DNA from: CAYVTD01 sp964454445
Lineage (GTDB): Bacteria; Bacteroidota; Ignavibacteria; Kapaibacteriales; UBA2268
DNA length: 64,000 nucleotides
Reading direction: 5' to 3'
Assembly: GCA_964454445.1 (NCBI GenBank)
Contig: CAYVTD010000012.1
Location: 1-64,000 of the forward strand
A model generated the notes under the pieces. That model was not told where the DNA came from. It ran no database searches and saw only the letters and a list, made by a program, of their open reading frames with translations. Of this stretch, positions 1 through 9,093 are shown piece by piece. The translations under genes were made by a program, and so were the position numbers. Each line of letters starts with the position of its first letter. Within the stretch, counting starts at the first letter, position 1.

Positions 1-2717
1 TCTGTTTTGAATCGTCCAATAAAGTTTAGATTAACATTTTCTAAAAATTTAATACCTCCGATTGAAGGTCCTTGTCCAGGTCCCCAAATAAGATCGAGTA
101 ACAGATTAATTCTATGTGATCTATCCCAGGGTTGAGGATACTCTGCCAATGGATATGAAGGCAAACCTGTGTATGGATCGAGAGGAAGGAGATAATTCCC
201 CGCCGGGGAGCTCGAAGTTCCCATCGAGTTAGACAATGTATAATTTGCCATAAAACCAAGATGGTCTGTCAAAGTAGGCCTTTTTCTAAGAGTCAGTTCG
301 ATACCTTTAGAGTTGCCATATTCAGCTACAGTATATTGATAGTAGAATGTTGGGGTAGCAGGCACCCATTTTGTACCTTCTTGATTGTATATATCTCTAT
401 AATATGCAGCAATATCAAAAGCAAACAAATCATTCAGTTGATTGCTATAACTAATTTCATAAGCATTTTCTCTTTGAGCTTTCATATTTGGGTCGCCGAG
501 TATCTGGTTGCCACGTAGATTCTGTGTGTTAAATCCATCATATAAGTTTTGCAAAGCAGCAGTTTTAAAGAAAATACCATAAGATAATCTGACGATTGAC
601 ATATCAGTTATTGGATATGTTACATTAAAGCGAGGGCTAACTTGAAATTTCATAGTTGCATCGGCAAAACCCTCGTCTGAGGCAATACCTACAAATTGGT
701 CGGATGATATCCTATATCTGGAATTTGGGTCAAAGAGATCGAAGCGGACACCTGGACTTAAGATAATACCTTTATATGTAACCTGGTCTTGCACAAAAGC
801 TGCAATTTTAGTTGGCGAAAATGGCTTACTAGTTCTATTATAAACATCAAGACCTCCCTTGGTTTCGGCATATAGATTGCCACCCCACTTGTCAGTGTAA
901 ACATCAAAGAAGGGATTACTATCCCAAGGGTTGCTATTTTCATGTTTATGCTGCTCGAAAAGACGAACTTCAAAGCCTGTTTTGAACATGTGGTTGAAGT
1001 CCTTGCCGGTCTCAAAATTGGCACTATAATTACCATCAATTTGCCAGTAATTGCCATCTCTAAAGCTAAAGCCACTACCATTGCCATGAGTATAGGCATT
1101 TAAGCCATAAGGGCTGTAAATCGTTCCTGTCGAATTTCCTCCGCCTTCGTAATAACCAGTATAAGGATTCCTCTGAGGAAGCTCCTTAGGTAAATATCCA
1201 TCTTTTGTATAACCAGTAGTGAAAATTTGCTCGTAGTTGTCGATTACCTTGTTAGGCCTGCCGATTTGAAGCACTCCTGCATTAGCATCCATATTATCTT
1301 CAGGATACCAAAGTTCGAAACCGGAGAAATAGCCCGGAGCATCATAATTCTTCCGCTTGGCTATCTCATCATTGTTTGCAGTATTGGATATGGTGATTTC
1401 ATAGAATTGATTGTCGGAAAGCTGATGGTTAATACGAACCATTAGATAACGAACCAAATTGTTGCCTGCTGTTGCCTGAGCAACCGCTTCGGGCATATCT
1501 ACGAGTATTGTGTCAAATAAATTAAAATACTTTGTGTCTGAACCGGGCATAGTAGTTATTGGATGTCTGTAACCTGGTTCATTGTTGTACAAGGATAACC
1601 TGTTTTCCCAATTGGTCATACCCCAAGAGCCACCAACGATAAAGCGTAAATTGTTAGTTATGGCAAACTTGATTCTACCTGTTATATTTTTTACCCAAGC
1701 TTGATTGTCTGGTTGTCTGCCGAGTGAAGTGCCGAGAGGATCCTTAATATCATACGTAGCGCCTCTCCAATTTTCATGCTGGTAACTTGCTGACAAATAA
1801 AAAGTCGTATTGCTCATACCCGGTATTGGCAAGGGACCACCAAAACCAGATTCAAATTTGTCTTCGCCAGAGCCCATCAGTTTGGCGCCTTCGCCTTCGA
1901 GAACTGGCTTGAGATATTGTCCTTCTCGAACGAGCTTCAATCCAGTGCTTTGACTGCCATATAAAGCATTTACATCTGTGCGCCAGCGAAGAAAGCCCTC
2001 GTAACGGTCGTTTCTGCCAGTCTTAACAATTGTATTGACGATGCCACCAAGAGCCTCGCCATATTCGGCGGAAAAACCTCCTTTGATTACTTGAACCTGT
2101 TCGGTGGCAAAAGAACTAACCATCGGGAAGTAGTCGACGCCAGCCACACCCATACCACCAGTAAACTGATTACCTACGTCGAGACCATCGACGCGTATCT
2201 GCGTTTCAGTTGAACGAGCACCGCGAATATTCCAGCCACCTCCTGATGCAAAAACACCCGCAGAAGTACCAATAATTGCTGTAACACCTTCGCGGGCAGA
2301 TGAAGTAATTACCGAACTGCTGAAGTCATCGATTGAACCAATGTCACTTTTTTTAACCATCTGGCGGTTTCCTTTTACGGTAACACCTTCAAGCTTTTTG
2401 ACTTCACTTTCGAGTTGGACACTGATCTCAGTTACCTCATCAGCACCAATTCTTACTTGGACTTCATGGTCTTTTTGCCCCATGTAAGTAATTTTTACTG
2501 TATAAGCTCCAGGAGAAATATTCACCAAGGTGAACTTTCCGTCTGCTTTTGCCTGAGCGCCCTGACTTGTGCCTTTCAGCATAACGGTGGCTCCGGCTGC
2601 CGGTTTGCCCTCGCTATCAAGTATTCTGCCTCTTAATGTTCCATAAATTGCCGCTGACAATGATAATGGCGTTAGGATGAAACCTAAAAACAGAATAATT
2701 AGAATAAGTTTTCGCAT
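1..2717 (-). CDS. TonB-dependent receptor with CarboxypepD_reg-like N-terminus (3' end outside window)
   Basis: Outer-membrane active-transport receptor, substrate unknown. The frame stays open from the ATG at 2717 to the left window edge, so about 905 codons are visible and the C-terminus is missing. The start is fixed by an AAGGAG ribosome site 7 bases upstream. The protein begins with a signal peptide (hydrophobic to about residue 22). A CarboxypepD_reg/CNA-B-like beta-sandwich follows (about 25-105: GTLRGRILDSEGKPAAGATV). The plug domain comes next (about 125-220: WNIRGARSTETQIRVDGLDV, then VQVIKGGFSAEYGEALGGIV) and then a long barrel. There is no STN domain, so direct FecA-type signalling to an anti-sigma factor is not expected. 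No SusD partner is visible. It lies 78 bp downstream of the Asp-box protein gene on the same strand and may be co-transcribed with it. Confidence 0.9.
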   Translation of the reverse strand, partial: MRKLILIILFLGFILTPLSLSAAIYGTLRGRILDSEGKPAAGATVMLKGTSQGAQAKADGKFTLVNISPGAYTVKITYMGQKDHEVQVRIGADEVTEISVQLESEVKKLEGVTVKGNRQMVKKSDIGSIDDFSSSVITSSAREGVTAIIGTSAGVFASGGGWNIRGARSTETQIRVDGLDVGNQFTGGMGVAGVDYFPMVSSFATEQVQVIKGGFSAEYGEALGGIVNTIVKTGRNDRYEGFLRWRTDVNALYGSQSTGLKLVREGQYLKPVLEGEGAKLMGSGEDKFESGFGGPLPIPGMSNTTFYLSASYQHENWRGATYDIKDPLGTSLGRQPDNQAWVKNITGRIKFAITNNLRFIVGGSWGMTNWENRLSLYNNEPGYRHPITTMPGSDTKYFNLFDTILVDMPEAVAQATAGNNLVRYLMVRINHQLSDNQFYEITISNTANNDEIAKRKNYDAPGYFSGFELWYPEDNMDANAGVLQIGRPNKVIDNYEQIFTTGYTKDGYLPKELPQRNPYTGYYEGGGNSTGTIYSPYGLNAYTHGNGSGFSFRDGNYWQIDGNYSANFETGKDFNHMFKTGFEVRLFEQHKHENSNPWDSNPFFDVYTDKWGGNLYAETKGGLDVYNRTSKPFSPTKIAAFVQDQVTYKGIILSPGVRFDLFDPNSRYRISSDQFVGIASDEGFADATMKFQVSPRFNVTYPITDMSIVRLSYGIFFKTAALQNLYDGFNTQNLRGNQILGDPNMKAQRENAYEISYSNQLNDLFAFDIAAYYRDIYNQEGTKWVPATPTFYYQYTVAEYGNSKGIELTLRKRPTLTDHLGFMANYTLSNSMGTSSSPAGNYLLPLDPYTGLPSYPLAEYPQPWDRSHRINLLLDLIWGPGQGPSIGGIKFLENVNLNFIGRFKT

Positions 2718-2795
2718 AGATTAACTCCTTAATACAAGCTAAATTAATAAAATATTTATATTGATGATTCTATAATTGTCTTTTTTTGAACTATG

Positions 2796-4850
2796 TTACC
2801 TTACAACAGAAAGCATTTTTGTTGTTCTTTGCCCATTGAAATCCAAAACACAATAATATGCACCTTGTGTTAGCTCTGCACTATTGAATCTCAATGTGTG
2901 TATGCCTGAAGATATCATACCATTGTAAATTGATAAAACTTTCTGACCCATAAGGTTAAAAATCTCTAATGTGGCATTACCACTTGCCGGAAGCGTAAAG
3001 GTAACATGCCCATCGCTGATAACAGGATTAGGCAATATTTCGTTGATTACAACATCAACATTCTTTTTATTATTTTCGTTGATGCCAAGGGCAATATCTG
3101 CATCAAAATGTCCTAAAAGTACATATTGGGGAGTTTCAATATAATTCTGCAATCCACGCTGCCCAACTACATCATTTTCTGATATTGATGGGTCAGGTTT
3201 GGTTGCTACTCTAATGATTGGTATATTTTTTAGATCATTTGGTATCAAATCGGGAATCCAAGTTAGGCGTTCCAATGTAACATCATCAGTTAATTTTATA
3301 ACTTTTGACCATTCACCACCAACAGGACGAACCGCAAACCTAATATCAGTTGATAGAACAGGGTCTGTTACACCTTCGACATCCCATGCTGTTACTTCAG
3401 TCCATTTTGCAATCAGGTACTGTCCATCGATTGTGCGGCTTATCTGGAATTCGTAAACCATTTGATTGTGCCATTCACCGTCAGTATTGCGATAGAGAAG
3501 AATAGTGTTAATATCTATATCAGATATTGCTCTAACACCCCAAACACCGGATTCTCTATAAATCTCAACAACTTTCCTAAATCTTTGTTCGTCGGTAACC
3601 TGAGCGGCTTGTTCTTCAGTTAAATAATCCTGTAAAATACATAAATAACTGACGTCACCGTTAGGCAGCGCACACATATCGCGGCTAATGGAATATGATT
3701 GACCGGTTGACGAATTACTATAACCTCCAAAGGTCATCATAACAGCATCAGGGAAAACAGCATCGTTTGCTGCTGCGAAGGCAGTAATCATTTCTTTTGG
3801 CATAATATCATATTCGCTCCAAGTTTCGCCATAATCTTCCGATTCTGAAATGGCATAAACGGGCCAATTATTTTCAATCACATCACCAAACACTGCCAAT
3901 GCAGACATTACCATTTTGCTGCCACCGGCATACTCCAATCCTGTTAATGAACTATAGCCTGCACCATCTTGGTCATAGTTAATATAATACTTGTTACTAG
4001 CCCATTGGTCGGGAATTACAGGTATCCACTTAGTAAAAGATTCATCTGGTTTTCTATAAGCAATATTGCTGTTTTGATCGCGAGGTGTCCCAGGGTCCGG
4101 AGGTGATACATGACCGGCAGCAAGCCCGTATGGGGTAACACCATCATCGTAAAAGCCAGCTACTAATCCTGCGTCTGTGCTCCAACTGAACGTAACAACT
4201 CCGCTTTGTGTATCCTTTGTAAAGCTGCCTGTAGTAAGGTTGTACTCATTGGAGCCTTCTATATAGATACCATTTAAAAATCCTTGCCAGCCGCTGTTGC
4301 CACCTGGGTCAGGACCTGTTATTGGAGCTGTGTATATCACATAATAATTGTTGTCTGTATCAACGAAAGGATACAAACTCGGATAGCGTGCCCAGCCAAG
4401 ATTTTGGTTAGCACTGCTGTAAACTCTGATTGCTGGATCCCAAGTGAAGCCCAAATCATTAGAAATCAACAAAAACATATCGTCAAGCGAATTCTTTGGG
4501 TCTTGTTCCCTTGTGTTTGCGCCACGCTTTAAAGTCATTAGTAAACCCCTTGTTGGTTCATACATAAAGGGTTGTTGGCGATAGCTATAATATGAATAAC
4601 CATTTTGCAAGGAGTCGATTATTGTGAAATCGATACTTTGAATGCGGTCGCTACGCAGCTTCTCGGATTTGTTTGATAGCAAGGATTGCGATACAACCCC
4701 ACCATTATATGGCTTGATAGCAGGGATTAGACCAGTTGGCTCTGTTTGAGTGAGTTCACTAGATAACAACTCGGTATTTGCTGCAAATATCGGCTCTGCA
4801 AACAAACCTAATGCTATAATGGCAAGAAAAATTAGTAAATAATATTTCAT
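2796..4850 (-). CDS. Secreted Asp-box (sialidase/BNR-like) protein with T9SS sorting domain
   Basis: Exported protein of 684 residues. A signal peptide covers residues 1-23 (ending IFA). Two Asp-box motifs are visible, SNDLGFTW near 130-137 and SESEDYGETW near 335-344. They mark a beta-propeller like those of sialidases and other BNR proteins. I do not see the arginine triad that would make it a sialidase, so the activity is unknown. The last 80 or so residues (ILPNPVISDGHVTFTLP ... GAYYCVLDFNGQRTTKMLSVVR) form a type A T9SS C-terminal sorting domain, so the protein should cross the outer membrane and be surface-attached or released. It lies downstream of the ECF sigma/anti-sigma pair and upstream of the TonB-dependent receptor. 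Confidence 0.8.
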   Translation of the reverse strand: MKYYLLIFLAIIALGLFAEPIFAANTELLSSELTQTEPTGLIPAIKPYNGGVVSQSLLSNKSEKLRSDRIQSIDFTIIDSLQNGYSYYSYRQQPFMYEPTRGLLMTLKRGANTREQDPKNSLDDMFLLISNDLGFTWDPAIRVYSSANQNLGWARYPSLYPFVDTDNNYYVIYTAPITGPDPGGNSGWQGFLNGIYIEGSNEYNLTTGSFTKDTQSGVVTFSWSTDAGLVAGFYDDGVTPYGLAAGHVSPPDPGTPRDQNSNIAYRKPDESFTKWIPVIPDQWASNKYYINYDQDGAGYSSLTGLEYAGGSKMVMSALAVFGDVIENNWPVYAISESEDYGETWSEYDIMPKEMITAFAAANDAVFPDAVMMTFGGYSNSSTGQSYSISRDMCALPNGDVSYLCILQDYLTEEQAAQVTDEQRFRKVVEIYRESGVWGVRAISDIDINTILLYRNTDGEWHNQMVYEFQISRTIDGQYLIAKWTEVTAWDVEGVTDPVLSTDIRFAVRPVGGEWSKVIKLTDDVTLERLTWIPDLIPNDLKNIPIIRVATKPDPSISENDVVGQRGLQNYIETPQYVLLGHFDADIALGINENNKKNVDVVINEILPNPVISDGHVTFTLPASGNATLEIFNLMGQKVLSIYNGMISSGIHTLRFNSAELTQGAYYCVLDFNGQRTTKMLSVVR

Positions 4851-4906
4851 AAAAGTTCTCCATTGTATTTTTTATAAAAATCGTAACAATTATCTTATTC
4901 AAACTT

Positions 4907-4914
4907 CAAATATA
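4907..4914 (-). promoter_or_regulatory. Candidate -7 box TATATTTG upstream of the Asp-box protein gene
   Basis: On the minus strand TATATTTG matches the Bacteroidota -7 consensus TAnnTTTG exactly, 57 bases before the start at 4850. A TTTG lies 22 bases upstream instead of the favoured 19, so the -33 assignment is weak. If real, the cargo gene has its own promoter apart from the sigma/anti-sigma genes. Confidence 0.4.
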
Positions 4915-5013
4915 CAAAGTTTTTTTCATTTGTTAACAAATTTTGAAAATGTTTACCTCAATAATCCATTAAGTGAAAATTTAGTAATTAATTATTAATA
5001 AATATATTTGTTT

Positions 5014-6417
5014 TTAAAACCGCATTTGTAACCCATAAATAATGGCAATTGTTGACTTTGTACTTCTGCCTGCTGTTAAAAAAGTACTTGGCGTTTCATA
5101 AGAAAAGACTCTCCCTTCTGCTCCTACTGTTAGATATAAACCACCAATAACATTATATTTTGCCATTGCCCTACCAAATCCAACGAAACCATCGTTTGAA
5201 GCACCAGCACCTATTCTGCCTGATAATGAAAAGATATCTGTTTCTAACAGGGATCTTTCATAAAAAGCTGATGCCCAGAATAAATGCTTTGTCCGCTTGT
5301 AATTAAAGGGATGTTCTATTAATATATCATCGTCCGATGGATTAAATGCCTCAATACTTGATCGATAATCCTGACTTAATTTTACATTTACCTTTACCTC
5401 TTCATTATAGCTATATTCAGTATATCCGATCTCAGCACCAAGATAATGTTTATCTGCTATCCGGTAGGCAATGCTCTGTGAAAATGACGAAACGGAAATG
5501 TTTTTGGCACCATCGAAACCAGCGCGGAGTACTTCTGAGCTAAGCAATGTCATAACATCAATACTATTTTGACTAATTGCGCCGAAATCATAAAAATTAT
5601 TTGAAATACCTAAAGGAGAAAATTCTGACAAAGGAGTTGTGAGAGGTAAACGCATATTTTGAATTGTTGGATCTGAATTATACGCATTGAAAACATTAGA
5701 ATTTAAAGAGCTAACTGTATTTGTTCTCTTAATATCTGCATCAGAATCTAGAAGTACAGAATCCGTAACTCTTTCCTTTGATAACGATTCTATTACGTCA
5801 TTACTTTCGAAAATGTTTGGAATGGAGCCATCACTTTCTATATCTTCGATATTTTTTGCCAAGTTCAAATCATTGTTTTCAATCCATGTTTCTTTTGATT
5901 CTGTTTCTGATTTTTTGGCTAATAATGCATTATTCGATGAAAATGAGTTCTTTTCGTTATTGTGTTTATATTCGATTTCCGGTTTTTCATTTATACTCGC
6001 AAGATTATTATTCTCTGGAACAATCACTTTATCAGATTTTAAGCTCTTATCAGGTGAGGAATTTTCAGAAAAAACGCTGTTCAAGCCCGTAATATCACCG
6101 ATTTCAAAAATACTTATTAAAAAGAAAAGCGCTATTGCTGCCGCTAATGAATAATAATTGGGGATAAGCACTTTTGGTTTCGCGTTTTCTGTTTCTGCAA
6201 GAATGCGCATCAAGACTAGGTCTTCGGTATTATCATATAAAAAGTTAGGGGTTTGAATTGTTTCTGCATCCTCGAAAAACAAGGAATGTATATGCAACGA
6301 TGCATCGAGTTTCTGGCTAGCCAACTCATCGCTAGCAAGCATTTCCCTTAACAATTTATCTTCGGCGTTGTTTAGCTCGCCATCGATGTATTTCGATATT
6401 AAATCTTCAAGATTCAT
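5014..6417 (-). CDS. Anti-sigma-like protein fused to a C-terminal barrel-like outer-membrane domain
   Basis: The protein has 467 residues. Residues 1-80 are a short helical region with an N-terminus like those of anti-sigma factors (MNLEDLISKYIDGELNNAED); no zinc-binding His-Cys motif is visible. One membrane helix lies at about 88-105 (LAAAIALFFLISIF). Then comes a 200-residue Ser/Asn/Glu-rich linker of low complexity. Residues 305-467 show alternating beta strands of outer-membrane type (SIAYRIADKHYLGAEIGYTEY, GGLYLTVGAEGRVFSY) and end in aromatic Phe, as many barrel proteins do. The gene overlaps the sigma-factor gene by 11 bp, which supports coupled expression and a sigma/anti-sigma pairing. 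I infer an envelope-spanning regulator. The C-terminal part could instead be a soluble periplasmic sensor. Confidence 0.65.
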   Translation of the reverse strand: MNLEDLISKYIDGELNNAEDKLLREMLASDELASQKLDASLHIHSLFFEDAETIQTPNFLYDNTEDLVLMRILAETENAKPKVLIPNYYSLAAAIALFFLISIFEIGDITGLNSVFSENSSPDKSLKSDKVIVPENNNLASINEKPEIEYKHNNEKNSFSSNNALLAKKSETESKETWIENNDLNLAKNIEDIESDGSIPNIFESNDVIESLSKERVTDSVLLDSDADIKRTNTVSSLNSNVFNAYNSDPTIQNMRLPLTTPLSEFSPLGISNNFYDFGAISQNSIDVMTLLSSEVLRAGFDGAKNISVSSFSQSIAYRIADKHYLGAEIGYTEYSYNEEVKVNVKLSQDYRSSIEAFNPSDDDILIEHPFNYKRTKHLFWASAFYERSLLETDIFSLSGRIGAGASNDGFVGFGRAMAKYNVIGGLYLTVGAEGRVFSYETPSTFLTAGRSTKSTIAIIYGLQMRF

Positions 6418-6970
6418 AAAGTTCCTGCCTTAAAGGTAATAAAAGTTTTCTTAAAGTGGTTCTTGCCCTAAATACTCTGACTTTAGCTAGCGACAATTCC
6501 GTGCCTGTAATATCTGCTATTTCTTGATAAGAATACCCCTCGTATTCTCTTAAAATAAGTGCTTCACGCAAAGTTTCGGGTAGAATGTCGAGTGCCTTCT
6601 GAATGTAATCTTTCAAGGCGACATCACTGGTTTTTTGTTCGCTGATAGCGTGATACTCTTCGTTGAAACTCTCCGATTCCTTGCGTTTTCTTATGATATT
6701 CAAGCAGTTGTGCCGGGCAATAGTGAAAAGCCAAGCCGAAAAATTATTACCTTTAAATTCCTTTCTATGCTCGTAAATATTAATAAATGTTTCTTGAAAC
6801 GCGTCTGCGGCTTGCTCCTCGTCGCCCAGCATACGCAAGCAGAAACGATAAACTTTATTGTGATAGCGTTCATACAGCATACGATATGCCTCAGCGCTAC
6901 CTTTCGGGAGGTTCTTCATCGCCTCCTCAAGAACAGCGTCGCCAGCATTATCGTTTTGCTTTTTGAACAT
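6407..6970 (-). CDS. ECF-type RNA polymerase sigma factor
   Basis: Small sigma-70 family factor of about 187 residues. Region 2 is clear (AYRMLYERYHNKVYRFCLRM, then DEEQAADAFQETFINIYEH and FSAWLFTIARHNCLNIIRKRK). Region 4 follows (LDILPETLREALILREYEGYSYQEIADITGTELSLAKVRVFRARTTLRKLL) with its helix-turn-helix; no region 3 lies between them, as expected for ECF factors. A GTG at 6979 is in frame, but the AGGGGA ribosome site abuts it. The ATG at 6970 sits about 10 bases from that site and is the better start. The next gene, an anti-sigma-like membrane protein, overlaps it, so activity is probably held at the inner membrane until a signal arrives. The regulon may include the adjacent secreted protein and receptor, which is inference. 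Confidence 0.92.
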   Translation of the reverse strand: MFKKQNDNAGDAVLEEAMKNLPKGSAEAYRMLYERYHNKVYRFCLRMLGDEEQAADAFQETFINIYEHRKEFKGNNFSAWLFTIARHNCLNIIRKRKESESFNEEYHAISEQKTSDVALKDYIQKALDILPETLREALILREYEGYSYQEIADITGTELSLAKVRVFRARTTLRKLLLPLRQELYES

Positions 6971-7278
6971 TTCTCGCACTTCCCCTATACCGATTCATTC
7001 TCTCTTATTTTGTTTACCATTTCAATTAATCATAAGACACAACAGCCTTACAAAAAGTTACAATAGCAATTTAAAAAAGTAATTATTAATAAAAAAACTC
7101 ATTTCCGACTTTATCATTTAATTAATAAAAGAACTATATTACCCTATAATTCTAAAACAGAAAAGAATATCCAGCTTCTCTCTTCTTTTAGTTACCGAGA
7201 TCCTTTCCCTCCCTTATTTACAAGGTCAAGGGAGGGATTTCCAAATAATCATCTTCAGAAATCACTACATGATTAACC
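6971..7278. other. 308 bp intergenic region upstream of the ECF sigma gene
   Basis: AT-rich spacer between the sigma gene, which starts here, and the 3' end of the DUF3857 operon. It holds a GC-rich hairpin at 7206-7237 (listed separately). I could not find a clear TTTG-N19-TAnnTTTG promoter for the sigma gene. That would fit an autoregulated ECF promoter of unknown sequence, but this is only a guess. Confidence 0.6.
7206..7237 (-). terminator. Perfect 10-bp hairpin downstream of the DUF3857 operon
   Basis: TCCCTCCCTT and AAGGGAGGGA form a perfect 10-bp stem with a 12-base loop, about 42 bases past the stop of the upstream operon. There is no T-run on either side, so it is a poor intrinsic terminator. 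It may instead protect mRNA 3' ends. Confidence 0.4.
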
Positions 7279-9081
7279 TCATTCAATCAAAAAATATATA
7301 TCAACAAAATCCTTGTCAAACCAATGTACCATCAATTCCCGATAGGATTTGTAATCTTTTGCTTCTATTGTGCTATTCTCGATAAATATCTTCCTGTACA
7401 CAATGAGTTTACCAGATTTAACCTCTATCTTACTTTTTAATTTGCCTGCATCGTTAGAAACATCAATAGTTTTGCTGTTTTGAGAAAATTTAATATTATC
7501 TGGCAAACTATATTCAAATTCATATTCTTCGTCGATGTTTTTTCCTATTTCAAGCGGTGTATCACGTTTTTCCGGATTAACAGTTAAACCTATATTTATA
7601 AGTGAATTCTTGGGATATGGCAAAGTAAAATACCAAATTTTATCTGTTATTTTTCCACAAGATTTATTTGTCATTACGATATTACGATCAACATTTGACT
7701 GCATATTTGTCTTATAATTATCTTTAATTGAAATTGAATCGTAATTAAGAGCTTGATACCAAGATTTGATTGTCTCGTTGATTTCGTCATTTTTAAAAGA
7801 AGGAATATTCCTACCTCCTAATTTCAGATACATTTTCGAGTTTATTACTTGGCTTTCTGTTATGTCGCCGTTAATTTTCTGATAAATCTTGTCAGATGGA
7901 GTAAAATTCTTTTGATTTTCGAGATTTCTCATTGTATTCTTTCCATAAAGTCCTTCAATACATATAGTATTTTGTGAGCTATTTGGGTCAAGATAATAGT
8001 TTAATCCATCAATTTCGAAAATGACTATTGGCTTTTTGTAACATAATATGTTTTCGACGAGTGGATCTTTTCTTTCAACAATAAAATCAATTTCATTTTT
8101 TATACCACTTCCATCTAAAAGTGTTTTCAATAAAATAGCCCTGTCTAGTGATGAACCACTTGCCTTCCGAAGTGTTTTGCTTGCTGAGCGTGGCTTAAAG
8201 CCAATAGTTTCGAGTTCGCAAGAACAATAATTGATCCGGGAATGGACAAATTCGTTTAAGGCAAGAGCTTTCTCCAATTGACTAGGAGTCTCATCATTTA
8301 CTTTTTCAATCACTTTCTTTATATCATCGTCTTGGAAAAAGATGCTTTTATCCTGAAAAATATACTTTTCGACTTCTTCAGTTTTCATAGTGGTAAAGCT
8401 GACATAGTCAAGTAATTTTTCCATAGCAGGTTGATTTAGCTCATCTGGTACCAATGCAATTTTGTTAATAATCCAACTGTAAGTCTTTTTTTTCGAATTA
8501 TTTGTAATTTCAGGAGTATAAGCTTTATTATAATACAAAGTTTCGGAGCTTGGTATTGTAACAATAATTTCCAACTTGTCAATAGGGCATCTACCGCCAA
8601 CACTTATTAAACCATTAAGTCCTGGTAAAAAATCTGCTTTGGTTTCAATCGAATATTGTAAATCGACTGTCGAGCCTCGTTCGAGGCCAACGTGTGTTAT
8701 TACCATTTCTCTTAAATTAAAATACGGTACATTACGTGAGGCACACCCAGGCAGGACTTCATTGAAAGCATTTGGCAATGGATCAACTTTTTTGCCATCT
8801 TTCATTGTTGTTGTCGCCTTTTTAATTGTTAGTTTCTGCCAATCTGGATTATAAACTATGAAAGTTTCTCCTAAAGCCCTGTTAATAGAGAAATAACTAA
8901 GATATTTTAATTGATGAGTATAATTCAAAACTGTCGAACCATCTTCATTTAAAATATATTCATATCTAATCAGGTTGTATCGTGCATCTTCGTTTGCACA
9001 GAACAAGCCCGAACTAAATACAGAAATAAATACTAATAGATAAAGAACTCTTACAATGAATTTGTATGTATATTTTTTCAT
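7279..9081 (-). CDS. DUF3857/transglutaminase-like exported protein with degenerate active site
   Basis: The protein has 600 residues with a signal peptide to about residue 29. A DUF3857-type N-terminal beta domain is followed by a transglutaminase-like core (about 265-370) and a C-terminal beta-rich domain. In the active paralogue next door the catalytic Cys lies in GVCKDKA; here the matching stretch reads GSSLDRA, with Ser at about 311. The catalytic His region is also changed (KKPIVIFEI in place of FNHSVTVAK). Only the Asp remains (YYLDPNS, about 365). The fold is likely kept, but thiol catalysis should be lost. The gene starts 12 bp after the stop of the upstream paralogue, so the two are probably co-transcribed. 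Role unknown; perhaps a binding partner of the active copy. Confidence 0.75.
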   Translation of the reverse strand: MKKYTYKFIVRVLYLLVFISVFSSGLFCANEDARYNLIRYEYILNEDGSTVLNYTHQLKYLSYFSINRALGETFIVYNPDWQKLTIKKATTTMKDGKKVDPLPNAFNEVLPGCASRNVPYFNLREMVITHVGLERGSTVDLQYSIETKADFLPGLNGLISVGGRCPIDKLEIIVTIPSSETLYYNKAYTPEITNNSKKKTYSWIINKIALVPDELNQPAMEKLLDYVSFTTMKTEEVEKYIFQDKSIFFQDDDIKKVIEKVNDETPSQLEKALALNEFVHSRINYCSCELETIGFKPRSASKTLRKASGSSLDRAILLKTLLDGSGIKNEIDFIVERKDPLVENILCYKKPIVIFEIDGLNYYLDPNSSQNTICIEGLYGKNTMRNLENQKNFTPSDKIYQKINGDITESQVINSKMYLKLGGRNIPSFKNDEINETIKSWYQALNYDSISIKDNYKTNMQSNVDRNIVMTNKSCGKITDKIWYFTLPYPKNSLINIGLTVNPEKRDTPLEIGKNIDEEYEFEYSLPDNIKFSQNSKTIDVSNDAGKLKSKIEVKSGKLIVYRKIFIENSTIEAKDYKSYRELMVHWFDKDFVDIYFLIE

Positions 9082-9093
9082 AATATTTATCTC

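Noticed and set aside
1..2717. Receptor as a SusC-type glycan importer
   Set aside because: It has the CarboxypepD_reg-like domain that SusC proteins share, but no SusD gene or glycan-degrading genes are visible in the window.
2796..4850. Asp-box protein as a true sialidase
   Set aside because: Asp boxes are present but the arginine triad and the FRIP-type motif were not found; Asp boxes also occur in many non-sialidase propellers.
5687..6154. Plus-strand open frame of 155 codons
   Set aside because: Antisense to the low-complexity linker of the anti-sigma-like protein, whose repetitive codons keep the other strand open.
6635..7066. Plus-strand open frame of 143 codons
   Set aside because: Antisense to the sigma-factor gene, with no recognisable motif.
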